Shown here: one piece after another, positions 1-12,288 of the stretch
How positions within the stretch are numbered: the stretch's first letter is position 1
How the letters are laid out: every line of letters begins with the position of its first letter
Assembly: GCA_033675265.1 (NCBI GenBank)
Contig: JAUJYZ010000760.1
Coordinates: 62,001-126,000 of the forward strand
Direction: 5' to 3'
Source: Actinostola sp. cb2023
Taxonomy: Eukaryota; Cnidaria; Anthozoa; Actiniaria; Actinostolidae
Length of the DNA: 64,000 nucleotides
Position numbers and translations under genes: made by a program
The notes under the pieces: generated by a model
Databases searched by the model: none
What the model saw: only the letters and a program-made list of their open reading frames with translations
Told to the model about the DNA's origin: nothing

Positions 1-2615
1 ATGTGGCCGTCCCCTTTTTTCCACAAAATCCCCACACCTCATCACTCTCTGCACGATACTCAGGTCGTGGGATAATAGCGGTCTCATCCTCGGCTTTGAT
101 ATAGGGAACATCTGTTTTAATGTCCATATTCTCCTTTGCTTTCTTGTAAAGGTCTGCGATAGCCTTGATGTTTTCCATGTGTCCTCCCAAGACATACACG
201 ATTGTTTCTTCTTTCCGCCACACCATTGTCGAGTGTATATGCGGGCCGTCCAGATTTTGCGCCACAAAGTCGCACAAACGGGGCCCCCCATCGTCAGCAA
301 GACCTCATAGAAGTCTTTCGTTGAGCTGCTGTATCGCTTTCCCTCTTTCTTCTTCCTAAGGTTTCGTGAAATTGTGCTAAGAATGTCGACAAGTCCTTGT
401 TTTTCCTTTAACTTCCCCTCATCGAAGGCCTTGGCTATATTATAGCTTATAGCCTTGATGTCCCCCCTTCTACTAAATTCCTTGACTGTGTCTCGCAGAG
501 AAGAAGCTTTCTGTCTCAGGCGCGCTAAATTGCTGCCAAGTAAAAACACTTTAGATCTAAAGCATGAAATTTGTTCCTTTGCTTCCTTTAGTTTATTCAA
601 GACCTCATCTCTCGAGAGATAGGCATATTTTGTCGTTTCCGAAGTAGATTCACCCTGTTTATTTCGTCTTTGCAACTTTAACCTAAATGAATCAATTTTG
701 GGGATAGTTTTGCATGCCACGCAAATTCCATCACTAGTTGAATCCTTATTTATAATCCTCTTGCAATTTACATGGCGAAAAGTTCCTTTTAAACTTTCCC
801 GCTGGAAGTTTGGTTCTGCATACCACAGTAGTTTCCCATCCTCCAACGACACATGACTATCGGCAAGTAAAAGTTTGGGGTTAATTTGTTTGTTGCCATA
901 CTTGATGTTGTCAAGGTAGAATCCTAAGCACGGTATTTGCACCGGTCATTTACTGTCGGTAGCGGTTGCCGACGATTGCCGTGGGGTGGCGCCAAACATT
1001 GCATCAAGAGTGCCTTGTTTTTTGCCCCCTTTCACTGCTGCAATATGCTGCTTTGAGTTAAGATGGGACTTTACATTGTTCTCCATGGAACCGTGTTCTG
1101 GTTGCACGAAGAGGGTTTTGTTCGGACCGATGCAATAGTTGCAAATAAAAACGTCCCCCCTCCGCTTAAATACGCCAGGTGCAGCTTCTGCGATAAACTT
1201 CAGTTTACAAGCCTCCTCTATCTCCAGGTTGGCGACACTTTCGGATGATATATTATCCCTACCTTTTGAAGATATTACTTTAGACTGGTGGGATGATGAA
1301 TTCGTTAAATGCCGACGTATATTACTTAACCGCTGTTTCTTGGGGCCAGCGGCTATCATAACATCGCAGATTGGGCAGTGGATCATAATTGGGTTGTCTG
1401 TATCTGTTTGCATTTCGAATGCACAAGGTACAGAATACAGCCTTTCGTGCTCTAGCTACTGACAGCTCTTGACACGACTCGAAGAGCCATTCAAATTCAG
1501 CCTAACGGGATAAAAGAAATAGTCATATTAGAACTCTTTTATTGTATTGCTTAAAGTGCATATCCCCCCTGTGAGTTTATTACGAAAATCGATTATATAT
1601 AAATTGATTATCAACAGGTTTCAATATCTTGGGATTTGAGCATCACGTTTGTGAGTTATGGAGTTTTTTAATTCACGATATGCTAATAAGATGACGTCAA
1701 AGTAGGCTTCGCTACAACTTCTTTGATTGTTTCAGAGTAGTACACTTATCCGAAATAAGGAAAATACGTATACAAAATCATTTCTATAGACAGTTAAATA
1801 GTTTTTCAAGTTAAAATTATTCATAATTTGTACAAGGGCCGTTTTTGTATAATAAATGATGCCTACTTTGACGTCATCTTATTAGCATATCGTGATTTTA
1901 AAACCCTCATAACTCACAAACGTGATGCGCAAATCCCAAAATTTTTGACCGCGCGCTCACCTCTTCTCATTATAAATTATACATTTAGCCCGAAACAAAA
2001 TCTTGATAAGAAATATCCATATCATTGCTATTGTACTAAGCGCTAAAGAAAAAAAAGGAAATACAATGCAATTCCGTAATCCCCCCATTCATAGCAACCA
2101 TTTAAAAGCCCTCCCTGGCGTTATTGTCGAATTTTTCAGTACCCCGTTGACAATGATTTCAATCTTGCTAATAACCTGAATAAAGTGCGTGAGTATCGCC
2201 AATGCATTTTAAAATATGTGCCAGATCATTTTGTTCTACTTACCGAATAACTTGTTTCTTCTGCAATTTCATCCGCTGCTGTTGCTGAAGCCGTTTCCTC
2301 AGACTCGTTTGTCACCACATTCAAGAAAATGATGTCCGGTTCCTGAGCTGGATCCTGAGCGGGTTCCTGGGCGGGTTCCTGAGCGGGCCCCTGAGTGTTG
2401 TCTTGGTTGTCTTCGGCAATAACACAATTATCTTTTTTCTCTTCTTCCGACGTTTTTCTACGTTTCGGTGATGGTTCAAGCAGATCATGCTGAACTGGCG
2501 AGTGCAAGCAGTACTCACATACCATAGTACTCCCGATTACGAATTCATCACATATCTCTGGTGACTTGCATGCATTACACTTTCCTCGCGATACGCCTCT
2601 TTTATCGACCCCCAT
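1..2615 (-). pseudogene. Two-exon Cys-motif gene of an unknown multi-copy-type family, broken; continues past the window edge
   Basis: I do not recognise the function. Exon 1 (2615-2244) begins MGVDKRG, has a CxxC...CxxC cluster (CNAC, CEYC) near residues 14-36 and an acidic EPAQ repeat, and ends at a consensus GTAAGT donor (2243-2238). The acceptor TAG at about 1456 restores the same frame, giving a 788-bp intron (1456-2243) that contains an inverted-repeat element. Exon 2 encodes further zinc-type motifs (CPIC, CNYC followed by spaced His) and stays open except for an in-frame TGA at 946-948. A frameshift near 285, where a G6 run needs one more base, then lets the frame continue to base 1. 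The gene model is inference from splice consensus and frame continuity. It could be a transposon-derived family member. Either the copy is dead or the G-run shift is a sequencing error; the TGA is not in a homopolymer. Confidence 0.55.
1631..1937. repeat. Foldback/MITE with ~77-bp inverted arms, inside the intron of the 1-2615 gene
   Basis: Arms 1631-1707 and 1861-1937 are imperfect inverted copies, running from GGGATTTGAG to AAGTAGGC and back. The loop holds AAGGGCCGTTTTTGTATAATAA. The same arm-plus-loop pattern recurs at about 62.9 kb (GACGTCAT followed by GCATAT and CCTCCATAACTC), so this is a dispersed family. No coding capacity. Confidence 0.75.
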
Positions 2616-2698
2616 TACAATTATGTTGAAAAGGAACATTTTTAAACACTTTTTTAGGCAAACGAGTCAATTTGATAATGAAAGGGAGAGCCTACCCC

Positions 2699-2726
2699 AA
2701 CCCCCCCCCCCCCCCCCCCCCCCCCC
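2699..2726. repeat. Poly-C/poly-G homopolymer tract
   Basis: An almost uninterrupted C run of about 27 bases lies between the divergent genes at 2615 (minus) and 2867 (plus). It could form G-quadruplex or triplex structure. Its exact length in the assembly is unreliable. A second C run of about 14 lies at 3702-3715. Confidence 0.85.
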
Positions 2727-2866
2727 TTCCCACCTGGGTGCCTACATGCCTTTTGTGTCGCGCGTAATGGTGTCGCATGGCAATACCACGTGTGGCCTAT
2801 CTCAACACTCCACTCATGCATAATTAAAACAGCTTTTAGATTACACGCATCAAGAGGATTTGCAAA

Positions 2867-3374
2867 ATGGCAGGGGCAGAGCAGAAATCTCAAGTATTTG
2901 AGCAAGATGACAAAAATAGCGAGAGCATGGGCTTAAGAATAAGCTGTGTCGTCAAAGGCTACCAAAGGAGTGCCCGTTTGAAGTGGATATTGGAGAAGTT
3001 TTTTATGCTCACAAAAAGATTGGGTCTCGAGGTAGAGCGTTCAAAGTAACAAATGGTCGCGGACAGCTAGGGCACCTCGAAAAAGGCCTTGTTACCCCAC
3101 TATGGCGCTTAAGAGATGGCTTGGAGTGGTAGGTTTCAGTACTGACTGATTCTATGGTTATTTGCATGTTGATTTAATATTACTTACCTTAGACTTTTAA
3201 TCACTTTGCAACACAGTCACGGGTGAACCATTCAACGACCAGAGCGGGCGTTGGCGTGTAGGTGGTGGGATCAACGTTCCAGTCGAAGTATTGATAAAAG
3301 CGACCAAGAGCAAGGTCCAAGCGTTGAAGAGGAAACTCACAATAATTGGGATTCGCGCACGATCAGATGCTTAG
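2867..3374 (+). pseudogene. Small two-exon gene or pseudogene, function unknown
   Basis: An ATG at 2867 opens a frame rich in charged residues. A one-base frame change near 2963 is needed to reach a second open frame that reads through KECPFEVDIGEVFYAH, KIGSRGRAFKV and LVTPLWRLRDGLEW and ends at a GTAGGT-type donor near 3129. A downstream frame after an acceptor ACACAG near 3221 reads GEPFNDQSGRWRVGGG and ends at TAG 3372-3374. The product would be a basic protein of about 130 residues. Splice sites and frames are inferred; the frame change suggests decay or a base error. The start lies about 250 bp from the divergent gene at 2615, so a shared promoter is possible. No family recognised. Confidence 0.35.
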
Positions 3375-3593
3375 ATGCTGCGGTTTACTCACATAAACAG
3401 TCAAGATTTCCTGTTCAGCATCACTAAGAACAATGCCCGTTTTCATTGGTTGATGGACCCTTTGTCTAATTTGACATTTATACTTGTGATAGTATTTGTT
3501 ACCGACAATAAAGCCGGAAGTATTAAGCGATCAGTTTCAGTTGACTGTGTGGTTTGCTGTAATATAAGTTCCGGGCCACCATTAGCGTGAGAC

Positions 3594-3716
3594 CCCCTAA
3601 GGGATAGCAGACTCTTTGAACACCCCTAAGGGATAGCAGATGGTAGAATTTTATACCCTAAGGGATAGGACGATCACCCCCGTCTACTGTTATGGAGAGT
3701 CCCCCCCCCCCCCCCG
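3594..3716. repeat. Three CCCTAAGGGATAG repeats followed by a C-run
   Basis: CCCTAAGGGATAG occurs three times between 3594 and 3671 at uneven spacing (about 33-40 bp). Each copy contains the partial palindrome CCCTAAGGG. No gene overlaps. Function unknown. Confidence 0.6.
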
Positions 3717-4514
3717 GGGTTATTATATGCAACGTTTTTGAAGTAATAGATCAAACACGAGAGAGCGTTTCACCCGATATATCAGAGAGAAGTGGGTTAA
3801 AAATAAATAAAATAATAATAATAATAAATAAAAAAAACGAGGAACAAATCATGTAGCTTCTCAAAACTATTTATAATTATTGGAGAAACTCAAAGTTAAA
3901 GTTCAACAAATTGTATGCTAATTAAGATCACATATCCTATTTAATGAAATCACTGCAAAGCAAGTTTAGTGATAAATGGGGCACAAGTCTACTTACAGCA
4001 TGATTTCTGGCAAAACTTGTTTCTGATCAGATCGTATTTGCAGTAACCAGCTTTGTGCAGCTCGAGGCAGTGAACGGGAACGAGAACATCGCCGCCACCA
4101 CGTTTTGCTTCTGAAAATAAAATAGAAAAACATGATTCACTGCTCGGTTCACCGAGAAAACTCAGCCAATGCCCAAGTGTAGGAATACAATCAGTTCACG
4201 TAGTTGTTCAGAATGAAAGGACTGAGAAGGACTGTATACGACACAAGTGACAGATATCCCCCAAAAAAGAACAACTTGAAAATTAACTGTGAGTAAATTT
4301 TTGATTTTGTTTTGTAGCTTGATTGTATTTTCTCGCTTTTTCATTGGTTGATAAAATATGTAAACAATATCTAACAATTTTGATTGGTCGAAATTTGACA
4401 AGTAAAGCAATTGAATGCTACTTGCAAGGTTTTGAAAGAAGTATTTCAGTTTGATCAGTCAAATACTGAATATATTATGAAGACTATCGGCTCCTGTCAT
4501 AATTTCATGAATTA

Positions 4515-5021
4515 CAGCCAAACCGGGTAAAGCGCACCCCTCGAGTCCATTATTGACTTGATTATTGTAAAAATGAAAGCATTACTCGTTTGAACATTCG
4601 ATTCCGTTTGATAATACGCAGACCGGTATTCATATCATTACTCGACTACTGATTGGATAAACGTACAAACAAAGGATATTCCTTATTTAGAAAATATCCA
4701 CAGGAACCCCATAAGACTGTTTGTTACTCATTCAATATGGTGGCCAGAAATCGACAAGGCGTGTTTATGAGCCCGGGAAACCCCTCCGTATGTCATTTTG
4801 TGAAGAGATCATTCAGTCGTTTCATCGTGGATGTTCGAAAAATACAATCTCTCGTGATTTGATGGTGTCACCTCGTATTATTAGTCGAATAATGCTTTGA
4901 ATATCGGTCTACATATTGGCAAACGGAATCGAATGTTCAAAAGAATAATGCTTACATTTTTGTAATAATCAAGTCAATAATGGACTCTATAGAAGGGTAC
5001 GCTTGACCTGGTTTGACTGTA
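4515..5021. repeat. ~507-bp MITE with ~120-bp inverted termini
   Basis: The left end (ACAGCCAAACCGGGTAAAGC, then TCCATTATTGACTTGATTATT) is repeated inverted at the right end, which finishes in GGTTTGACTGT at 5021. The arms remain similar for about 120 bp (4515-4640 and 4880-5021), including AACATTCGATTCCGTTTG. No transposase. It sits in an intron of the secreted-peptide gene. Confidence 0.8.
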
Positions 5022-6079
5022 AGGAAAAGCTGGATTTTGAACGTTAACAAAACTACCAAATGATTTGAAGATCTGCCTTGAGTGATTCAGGAGGAAGAGC
5101 ACGAGGCTTTGCCGCTTTGCTTTCATCAAAAGCTCAAAACAATGGTGTTTGGCTCTTCAACAGATGCTATGTTCCCAAAAGTCATCCAAAAGCAGTAATC
5201 TCTATCTCCGAGGTCTGTACCTGACCAAAGTCAAGATTCTCTCATACAGTCCGACCAAGCTCGGTTTATAAGAGTTTTATTATATGACCACTTTTAGTGA
5301 AATAAAATTTAACTCCCTTTTTTGCATATCATCTTACAAGCGCGCGTTACACTACAATGGCTTGCCAGTATTTATACATAACTAGTTTGAAAACCGGTTT
5401 GACAAGAAACTTTGTATTTGACGACTACGTCACGCTCTTGCGCTCGTAGCTATTTAGACAAGCTACACGTACTTGTTTACGACTAATTTTTGTCAATTTG
5501 AAACTGGAAATAATGATGCCTTATTTATCAATAGTAGTGTAGTTCTAAGACCAGCTGAAGAAAGCAAATATGTTAGAAATTTCATCAACTTAGTGAACCA
5601 TGATTGAGTTCTAACATCAGCTGAAGAAAGCAAACATGTTTGAAAGGACGTCAATGAACCATGATTGAATTTGTGCAAACTTTAGGTACCGTGAAATCGA
5701 CAGAAAATATACTATCAAAATGAACTGCATGTTCAGCGAAGTTTAGCTCATCCATCTTGCCATTCAATTGAAAAAAATGTCCAATAATCAACTTCATAAA
5801 GAAACTCAGTAATTTTTCGTTAAAACTCCATTCTTTAACAATTGAGGTGGTACTGAACATTCAGTCAAAACGCGACAAATAAGTTGAAAATAAAGATGAT
5901 AATGGCTAAACAAATGACTAGTTATTAGAATATTCTATTTATGATGCACGGAGTTAGTGTCTGCACTCTAAAACATGACTCGCTGTAAGTTGGAAATTGC
6001 AGCCGGGAAGCCGTGAAAAAAGTTCAACACTTGCAAGAATAGAACTTTGGCTCATATTTCTACGTAGTATCAGCCTTTC
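5022..6079. other. Intronic or intergenic DNA with a short direct repeat
   Basis: No coding region supported. Two ~75-bp direct repeats at about 5535-5650 share AGCTGAAGAAAGCAAA and AACCATGATTGA. Short open frames here lack any recognisable domain. Confidence 0.6.
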
Positions 6080-6576
<497 letters not shown>

Positions 6577-7324
6577 GAAAGGTAGCTCGATGACTACGAA
6601 GAGGGCGACGAATGTGAATTGAGAGAGCTTACCTTTAGCCACTACATCAGTCATCTACTACCAGAAGAGCAAGCTGAAGCAAATGCCAACTGATAAACCA
6701 CCATTCATATCAGTCCATCATATCAACCCTGTTGTTGTCCATCATGTCGTTCGGCAACGAAAGAGCCAACGCCGAAATGCTACTCGATCGGCAGAATTTC
6801 TTGAACCAGTTTTTTCGGCCAAAACAGGCATGATAGACTGACATCACTTTTTCCAAGCCAGTGCTACAACTGCACTGTCACATTTAAAGTCGGACAGAAG
6901 TCGATTTCCTGAGTGAATTGCGTAGTTTTTTTAACTCAACTGACTTGTGTTTCTTTGATGGAAGTTTGATTCATGGCCGTGTCGGTGATTTTGAACGCAC
7001 GAGGTCCGATCTAAACTTGTAAATTTCAATTCACTTAAATTGTTTACCAGCTTGTCACAGTGTAAATATTGTAATACTGAAGTACATGATAAACAGGTAC
7101 TTTCGTTGAGGACTTTTAAGTTATAGAACACTGTTTGATGCCGACTCGGCTCTTTTTATCGTCTACCTAGTTCTTGTACAATCTCAACACGGTTGCTTGT
7201 CACGGCTTTGTCCAATAAAAACTCACCAGTTTGACATTGATGTTTTGTTTATTTACTATCGAATGGGTTCCCATAAACCGCGCGTAATATATTTGCTTTG
7301 CCAATTTTTGCATCAATATTATTA

Positions 7325-7490
7325 AACGGTAATCATTAGTATGCTCGTACAATTAACGATTAATAGTGCTCGTGATGTTTTAAAAATCCCACAAATTGCA
7401 CTCGCCTACGGCTCGTGCAATTTTGTTAGCATTTTTAAACATCACTCACACTATTAATCGTTAATTGCACTCGCACACTAATGATTACCA
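7325..7490. repeat. Short foldback element beside an ATT array
   Basis: GGTAATCATTAGT...ATTAACGATTAATAGTG...GATGTTTTAAAA is repeated inverted as TTTTTAAACATCACTC...CACTATTAATCGTTAATTG...ACTAATGATTACC. The ~60-bp arms flank a ~45-bp loop. The ATT array starts immediately after it. Confidence 0.8.
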
Positions 7491-7491
7491 C

Positions 7492-7512
7492 TACTTATTA
7501 TTATTATTATTA

Positions 7513-7567
<55 letters not shown>

Positions 7568-7569
7568 CA

Positions 7570-7618
<49 letters not shown>

Positions 7619-7626
7619 TATCATTA

Positions 7627-7689
<63 letters not shown>

Positions 7690-7757
7690 CATTATTATTA
7701 TTATTATTATTCTTATTCTTATTATTCTTATTCTTATTATTATTATTATCATTATTA

Positions 7758-7821
<64 letters not shown>
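7492..7821. repeat. (ATT)n microsatellite, ~330 bp
   Basis: A second long ATT array with ATC, TTC and AT interruptions. No coding meaning. Confidence 0.97.
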
Positions 7822-7822
<1 letters not shown>

Positions 7823-8099
7823 GGTTACAATACAGATTGACATCGACGACTCATTTACCTTCTGAAACATCGTTGCTGAGCTGTAAAAGAGCTGGAATTG
7901 CATTCTCTAAAAGTTAAAAATAAAATTACAATGTCATGATACAGTTTTAGCTATAAAGCCAATTTTAAAACACTGTGTTTACAGCTCACCTAGCGTGGCG
8001 TCCATATAGACAGACTAGGCACCACCAGTACAGCTAACACTCCCCAAATCAAGCAGAGTTTCATCTTGTTGCGCAGCTCGTCGTTTTGTCTTCGTCTTC

Positions 8100-9100
8100 A
8101 AAAAGTCCAACAACCTTAGTGTTTGGATCGTAGTGCGTAGAACTATTTATTGTCTAGAGGTGTCAATCAAATAGTCTATTGGCTCCTCCCACAGTGTGCC
8201 AGTAGATATTGACTGGATGCCACGCAAATACTTCAATTATCTTAGCTTATCTTCAATTAACTTGCAATTTTGACAACTTCACAATGCATGTTTAGCAGCA
8301 TGTACGTGTTGTCTGTAGCGTTGTTTGTTAAGTCAAGCATTTGCACTCGTATTCAATATTACTAGACAATGTGATCACTGAACTCGTTACTCTTACTGGC
8401 ATTTATCAGAGTTGTCCATTATGTTTTGTCATTAGTCACAAGACAACAAGTACTCAATGAACCCAGTCCAATCATACAGAAATATGTAGAACATGGTTCC
8501 TCTCTAAAAAGATTGTGTTCAAATACTTTTTTGAAAAGACAACCTGAACCTTTTTCCATAAGTTATTTTAACATCAAACACAGTTTCTTTCATCACAACT
8601 TTTACCAGTTCTGTCTTCATGGACGTGACGTGTACGCGGGCCAAGAAACGTTTCATTGCGCTATGAAGTTTCAAGTGTTCCATCAAGTCACAAGAGACGC
8701 GTAGGCGGCAGAGAAGCAGCAACACACTTTACCACTGAAGATTTCCTCTATCGTTCGAAATCAGAATTTTGCTCGATTATCCGCCGATTAACACAGCTTC
8801 AGATCTGCAATTGCAAATGTGCAGGGCAGAGCATTCTCAATAATTAAAAAAATGATTTCGAAGCTACTTCATTCGGGTTGAAATAAAATAGCAATCATGA
8901 CTAATATCGTTAAAGGAGCTACTGTGCAAGTACCAAAGATACTTCTCAACACCAGCATGTTCGTAATGTGCATCGATCTCGTGGTTTGGGGGATAAAGCT
9001 GCAGAAAATGTCATACATAAATATAAAAGTTCTCTGGAGAGTGAAGTTGGATTATTTATTGATTGTGAATAAGTGTTCAATATATTTGATTGATCTATGC
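8100..9100. other. Non-coding DNA upstream of the secreted-peptide gene
   Basis: This holds the likely promoter of the minus-strand peptide gene: an ATAAATAG element around 8138-8145, about 75 bp upstream of the ATG. No exon or repeat could be supported in the rest. Confidence 0.4.
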
Positions 9101-9109
9101 CGATATTTA

Positions 9110-9715
9110 CAGACATTACGGTTACGCCCTTTTGAAGAATGTCGTCATTTCGTACACAATCACGCTATAATCAGCTGCAAGTTTGCCTGAAGGATTTTCG
9201 TTCGTTGTTTGTTCTTCGTATTGCAGGGAACAGTAAAACGAGAGATACTTTTTAGATGATACTAATATTATACATTTGAATCAAATTTACTGATGACATG
9301 TGAACTTTAACCGGCAGAGCTGTGTCCATGGAGTCATTCAGTTCATTAGTCTTTCCACTGGATCACTAACGCTGATTCTTACAATCAAATGTGGGCTTTG
9401 AAGCCATGTACATTTGTTAGCTTACTTTGCACTTGATTGTGTTGTGATATTACGGTTCCACCCTTCATGTAGTTGCGTCGTTTCACTCAACTTTAATCAC
9501 GCCACTTGATGCTTTAAGTTTCGCCTCTAATATTTTCGTTCGTTGTTTGTTGACTTCCTTGTGCAGGGGATAGAATAAACGGAGACATGGCTATCGATGA
9601 ATCTTGTATAAATTGTTTACTTGAATAATGTTTATCTCACGCCAACACCAATAACACTTGTTCCAGTTCAATCGCCAGAGGGGTTTCGCTTGGGTTGTGT
9701 TCTGTGAATCACTCA
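9110..9715. repeat. Diverged tandem duplication, ~335-bp period
   Basis: The block at about 9110-9370 (ATTACGGTTACGCCCTT...ATTTTCGTTCGTTGTTTGTT...GCAGGG) recurs at about 9449-9715 (ATTACGGTTCCACCCTT...same TTTTCGTTCGTTGTTTGTT...GCAGGGG). Both copies end in a region with AACACTTG or GAACTTTAACCGG, then CAGAG and a CACTCAGTGAATTGGTCTTTC-like tail. Many substitutions indicate age. Non-coding. Confidence 0.6.
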
Positions 9716-9910
9716 GTGAATTGGTCTTTCAAGCACGACAAATAGCAGCCATGCACATTAAAGAAAATACTAAGAATTATCTATCTTCAAAGGATATTTA
9801 GTTTACCTGCCGGTTACGATCGTCACTGGAAAGTTACAAATAACAAATATTTCCATAAAAAGCAAGTAAACCAGAGTTTACATATTATGTAAATTAATTT
9901 AACTAAGACA

Positions 9911-10195
9911 CCGGTGACCTTGCAATGATAGAGACCTTTTTTAACACCTTGGACAATAGACCTCTTTAGCTTCGTATGTAAATTGCCCATTTCAAACCAT
10001 GTGATGTAAACATGGTCTTCTCTGGAGAATTAGTCCTTTCAATATGAAGGAATACATTTCAGAAATATAAAGGAACAATTCTGCAGAGAATATCATGCTT
10101 ACATCACGTGGTTTGAAATGGGCAATTTGCATACAAGCTAAGGAGGTCTATTATTTACATGTCTCTATCATTGCAAGATCACCGTTGGTCTCGCT
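9911..10195. repeat. ~285-bp foldback MITE
   Basis: GGTGACCTTGCAATGATAGAGA...GACCTCTTTAGCTTCGTATG and CCCATTTCAAACCATGTGATGT are repeated inverted at 10090-10195 (ACATCACGTGGTTTGAAATGGG...CATACAAGCTAAGGAGGTC...TCATTGCAAGATCACCG). Arms are ~100 bp and ~88% similar by eye. Confidence 0.8.
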
Positions 10196-11000
10196 TCGAT
10201 GCAAAGGCTCGGCTACCTTTCCAGATGGCGCCGGGAATTGTAAAAAAGGGTATTTGTTGGTAGTTTTGATAGTCTTTCGTGTTAAGTGTAATTTAGCTTT
10301 ATCCCGTTTGGTAGAATCTTTCTCTAGCTTTGTACACGTTTTTTTCTCGGCCTCGGTTTGTTTTCACTTCAGCTAGTGTCCTTTATTTTGCTCGCGGGTT
10401 TTTTTTATTTGTTCTCTCTTATCGGTACTTAGTTTAAGTTTGGTTATTGGCGTCTTTGTACTCGGCGTGTTTTAGTAGTCCTTTGTGGGCTCGTTAGTAT
10501 ATTCGGCGGTTTTCAAGGGCCGGCTTATGAGGTAATTTTTTCTTTCTAAGTATTTAGTTACTTTTTATTGGGGTTCTTTGCCGTTTTAGTAAGTTTCGAA
10601 ATGCCCTTCGGTCAGCTACGTTATGTGAAATTGTTTCTGGTTCTGGTCATGACCTCTTCTCTCTCGCATTTTGTTATTTTGGGGCGTTTATGTGTTTTCT
10701 ACTATCAGTATCTCGTGGTATGTTTGCCTTTCCTTCGGTTCCCTCGTGTATTTCAGTATGGGGTGCGGTTTTCCATAGCCCTATTGTGGTTTAATTACCT
10801 TGTACGGCCTTCCTTTCTTTATTATCCAAGCGTCGCTCATTAACCTAATTGCAGTTCTTGTTGAGTGTTAAGCGCTAATACGGTAAATTTTGGTTTAGAG
10901 TCGTTTAAAGCTGCATCGGCCGTTGCATCTGTAATCAACGGCTAAGGCGGGCTAGCGCTTACATGTAGTTATTTGTAATGGTATGGAAAGGATTGACCGA
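10196..11000. other. T-rich non-coding stretch before a retroelement fragment
   Basis: T/G-rich on the plus strand with no domain-bearing frame. It may be the untranslated or upstream part of the DIRS-like element that follows; no terminal repeat was identified. Confidence 0.35.
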
Positions 11001-11017
11001 ATTGTTAAACATTATAT

Positions 11018-11520
11018 GTGCATTCCGCCGATGAAGGCGGCCAGAATTGTATAAAATTATATGTGTATACCACCGGTGAAGGACGCTTGCTCGGGATTCC
11101 TGTGCCGCAATACATAGATGGTCGTCACGTGAGTCAGCCTTTTTTCCCACCGACTTGGGAAAGTTTACCCCTTGGTAAAGTGCTCGCCGAGGCCGCCGCC
11201 TACATTATGTGTCACATGCTCGTAGAGGCCGGTTACTTTATCAGTATCAGTAAATCGCAGTGGGTTCCCGTATCAGCAGTTCGTTTTCTTGGGTTGATTT
11301 GTGATTCCTCTCGGCAGACCTTTGTCGTCCCAGAGGATAAAATCTTAACTTGAAGGCCCTGAGGGAGGAGATATTGGCCTCCCGCAATGTCGTTATGAAA
11401 CACTTCAGAGACTCGCGGGGAAAGTAACTTCATTTAGTTTGGCTCTGGCTGTAACTTGTACGACCGTGAGAATTTCAGAGCTATCTCCCAGATCAGCCGT
11501 TCATCGAAACCGGTCGTTGG
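11018..11520 (+). pseudogene. Fragment of a DIRS-like (tyrosine-recombinase retrotransposon) reverse transcriptase
   Basis: One frame (11018-11353) reads VEAGYFISISKSQWVP and VRFLGLICDSSRQTF, the thumb-side pattern of DIRS/Ngaro reverse transcriptases (GY..S..KS......FLG...DS..Q.F). After a one-base shift the next frame reads LKALREEILASRN, and after another shift RLAGKVTSFSLALAV, which matches the same family in order. At least two frameshifts are therefore needed, and neither the RNase H nor the recombinase was found. Dead fragment. An imperfect ~45-bp tandem repeat (ATTATATGTG...CCG.TGAAGG) precedes it at about 10995-11085. Confidence 0.6.
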
Positions 11521-12133
11521 TATTCAAGGAAATATTTGTGCAGAGTTTTTATGCTGGTGTTGTTTTGGACGAGTGGACAGACTGCCTGCCTTGACGTTCA
11601 GAGCATCATGTGCGGTTTCCCCTTTTTTGTGACGCCTCTACGCGCGCTTTGGGAGCTGTACTATTTCAAGATGGCCAGAGGTTTGTCTCCAGGGATCACT
11701 TCGGAATCATCTGTGACTGAGGATGTAGGAATTCCGCTGTCAATGAGATTATTAAAAATATATGATGTTGTAGTGTGACAAAGTCACATGCGGGTCCCTT
11801 GTTGCCACCCCAAACAACCACAGACGCTGACTCAAAACCTTTCCTTTAATTATGGTAATCATTCACCAGACTTAAGCTAAACTTAAGCTAAGCTTAATCT
11901 AAGCTTAAGCGCGAATTAAATATTACGTGATAGCGCAGAATTTCGAACTAAATGCCTTACAAAAAATATTTAAATAATCACTGAGTTAATTTACTTCTGA
12001 ACTTATTTCTAAACGATGAATCAGTAATGACTTCTAGAAAGAATTTCGCTGTACGTTAATCTGTTGTTGTGAAGTGAAATCAATTTCATACTGACGTGAT
12101 AAATAACTGATTGTCGATGTGCATGCAATACGC
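11521..12133. other. Non-coding left flank of the Polinton
   Basis: Contains short AAGCTTAAGC/AAACTTAAGCT motifs near 11870-11910. No gene or element end was recognised other than the Polinton target site at its right border. Confidence 0.4.
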
Positions 12134-12134
12134 C

Positions 12135-12140
12135 TTGCGA
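12135..12140. repeat. Polinton target-site duplication, left
   Basis: TTGCGA, matched exactly at 28934-28939. Confidence 0.8.
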
Positions 12141-12279
12141 GTAGGGTAGATAGGTTTGTTTCAACGCATAAATCTAATTTTTAGCATACTAGCGCTTTTT
12201 TGATTTTTGAGATATGCTACCCTACTTAGGTATGTTTCACAAAGGGCGCTGGGGGGTATGTATTTGAGAACATGGGTTT
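12140..12279 (+). repeat. Polinton left terminal inverted repeat (140 bp)
   Basis: Identical to the reverse complement of 28794-28933 at every base. The terminal AGTAGGGTAG (12140-12149) is repeated inverted inside the same arm as CTACCCTACT (12218-12227), and TAGCATA (12182-12188) pairs with TATGCTA (12213-12219), so each TIR can fold into a hairpin. The sequence similarity between the two ends continues past 12279 into the coding starts of the zinc-finger gene and PolB. Confidence 0.95.
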
Positions 12280-12288
12280 GGTGAGTAT

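Noticed and set aside
10095..10843. Hydrophobic short frames in the T-rich region before the DIRS fragment
   Set aside because: Phe/Leu/Val-rich only because the strand is T-rich; no start context or splice model.
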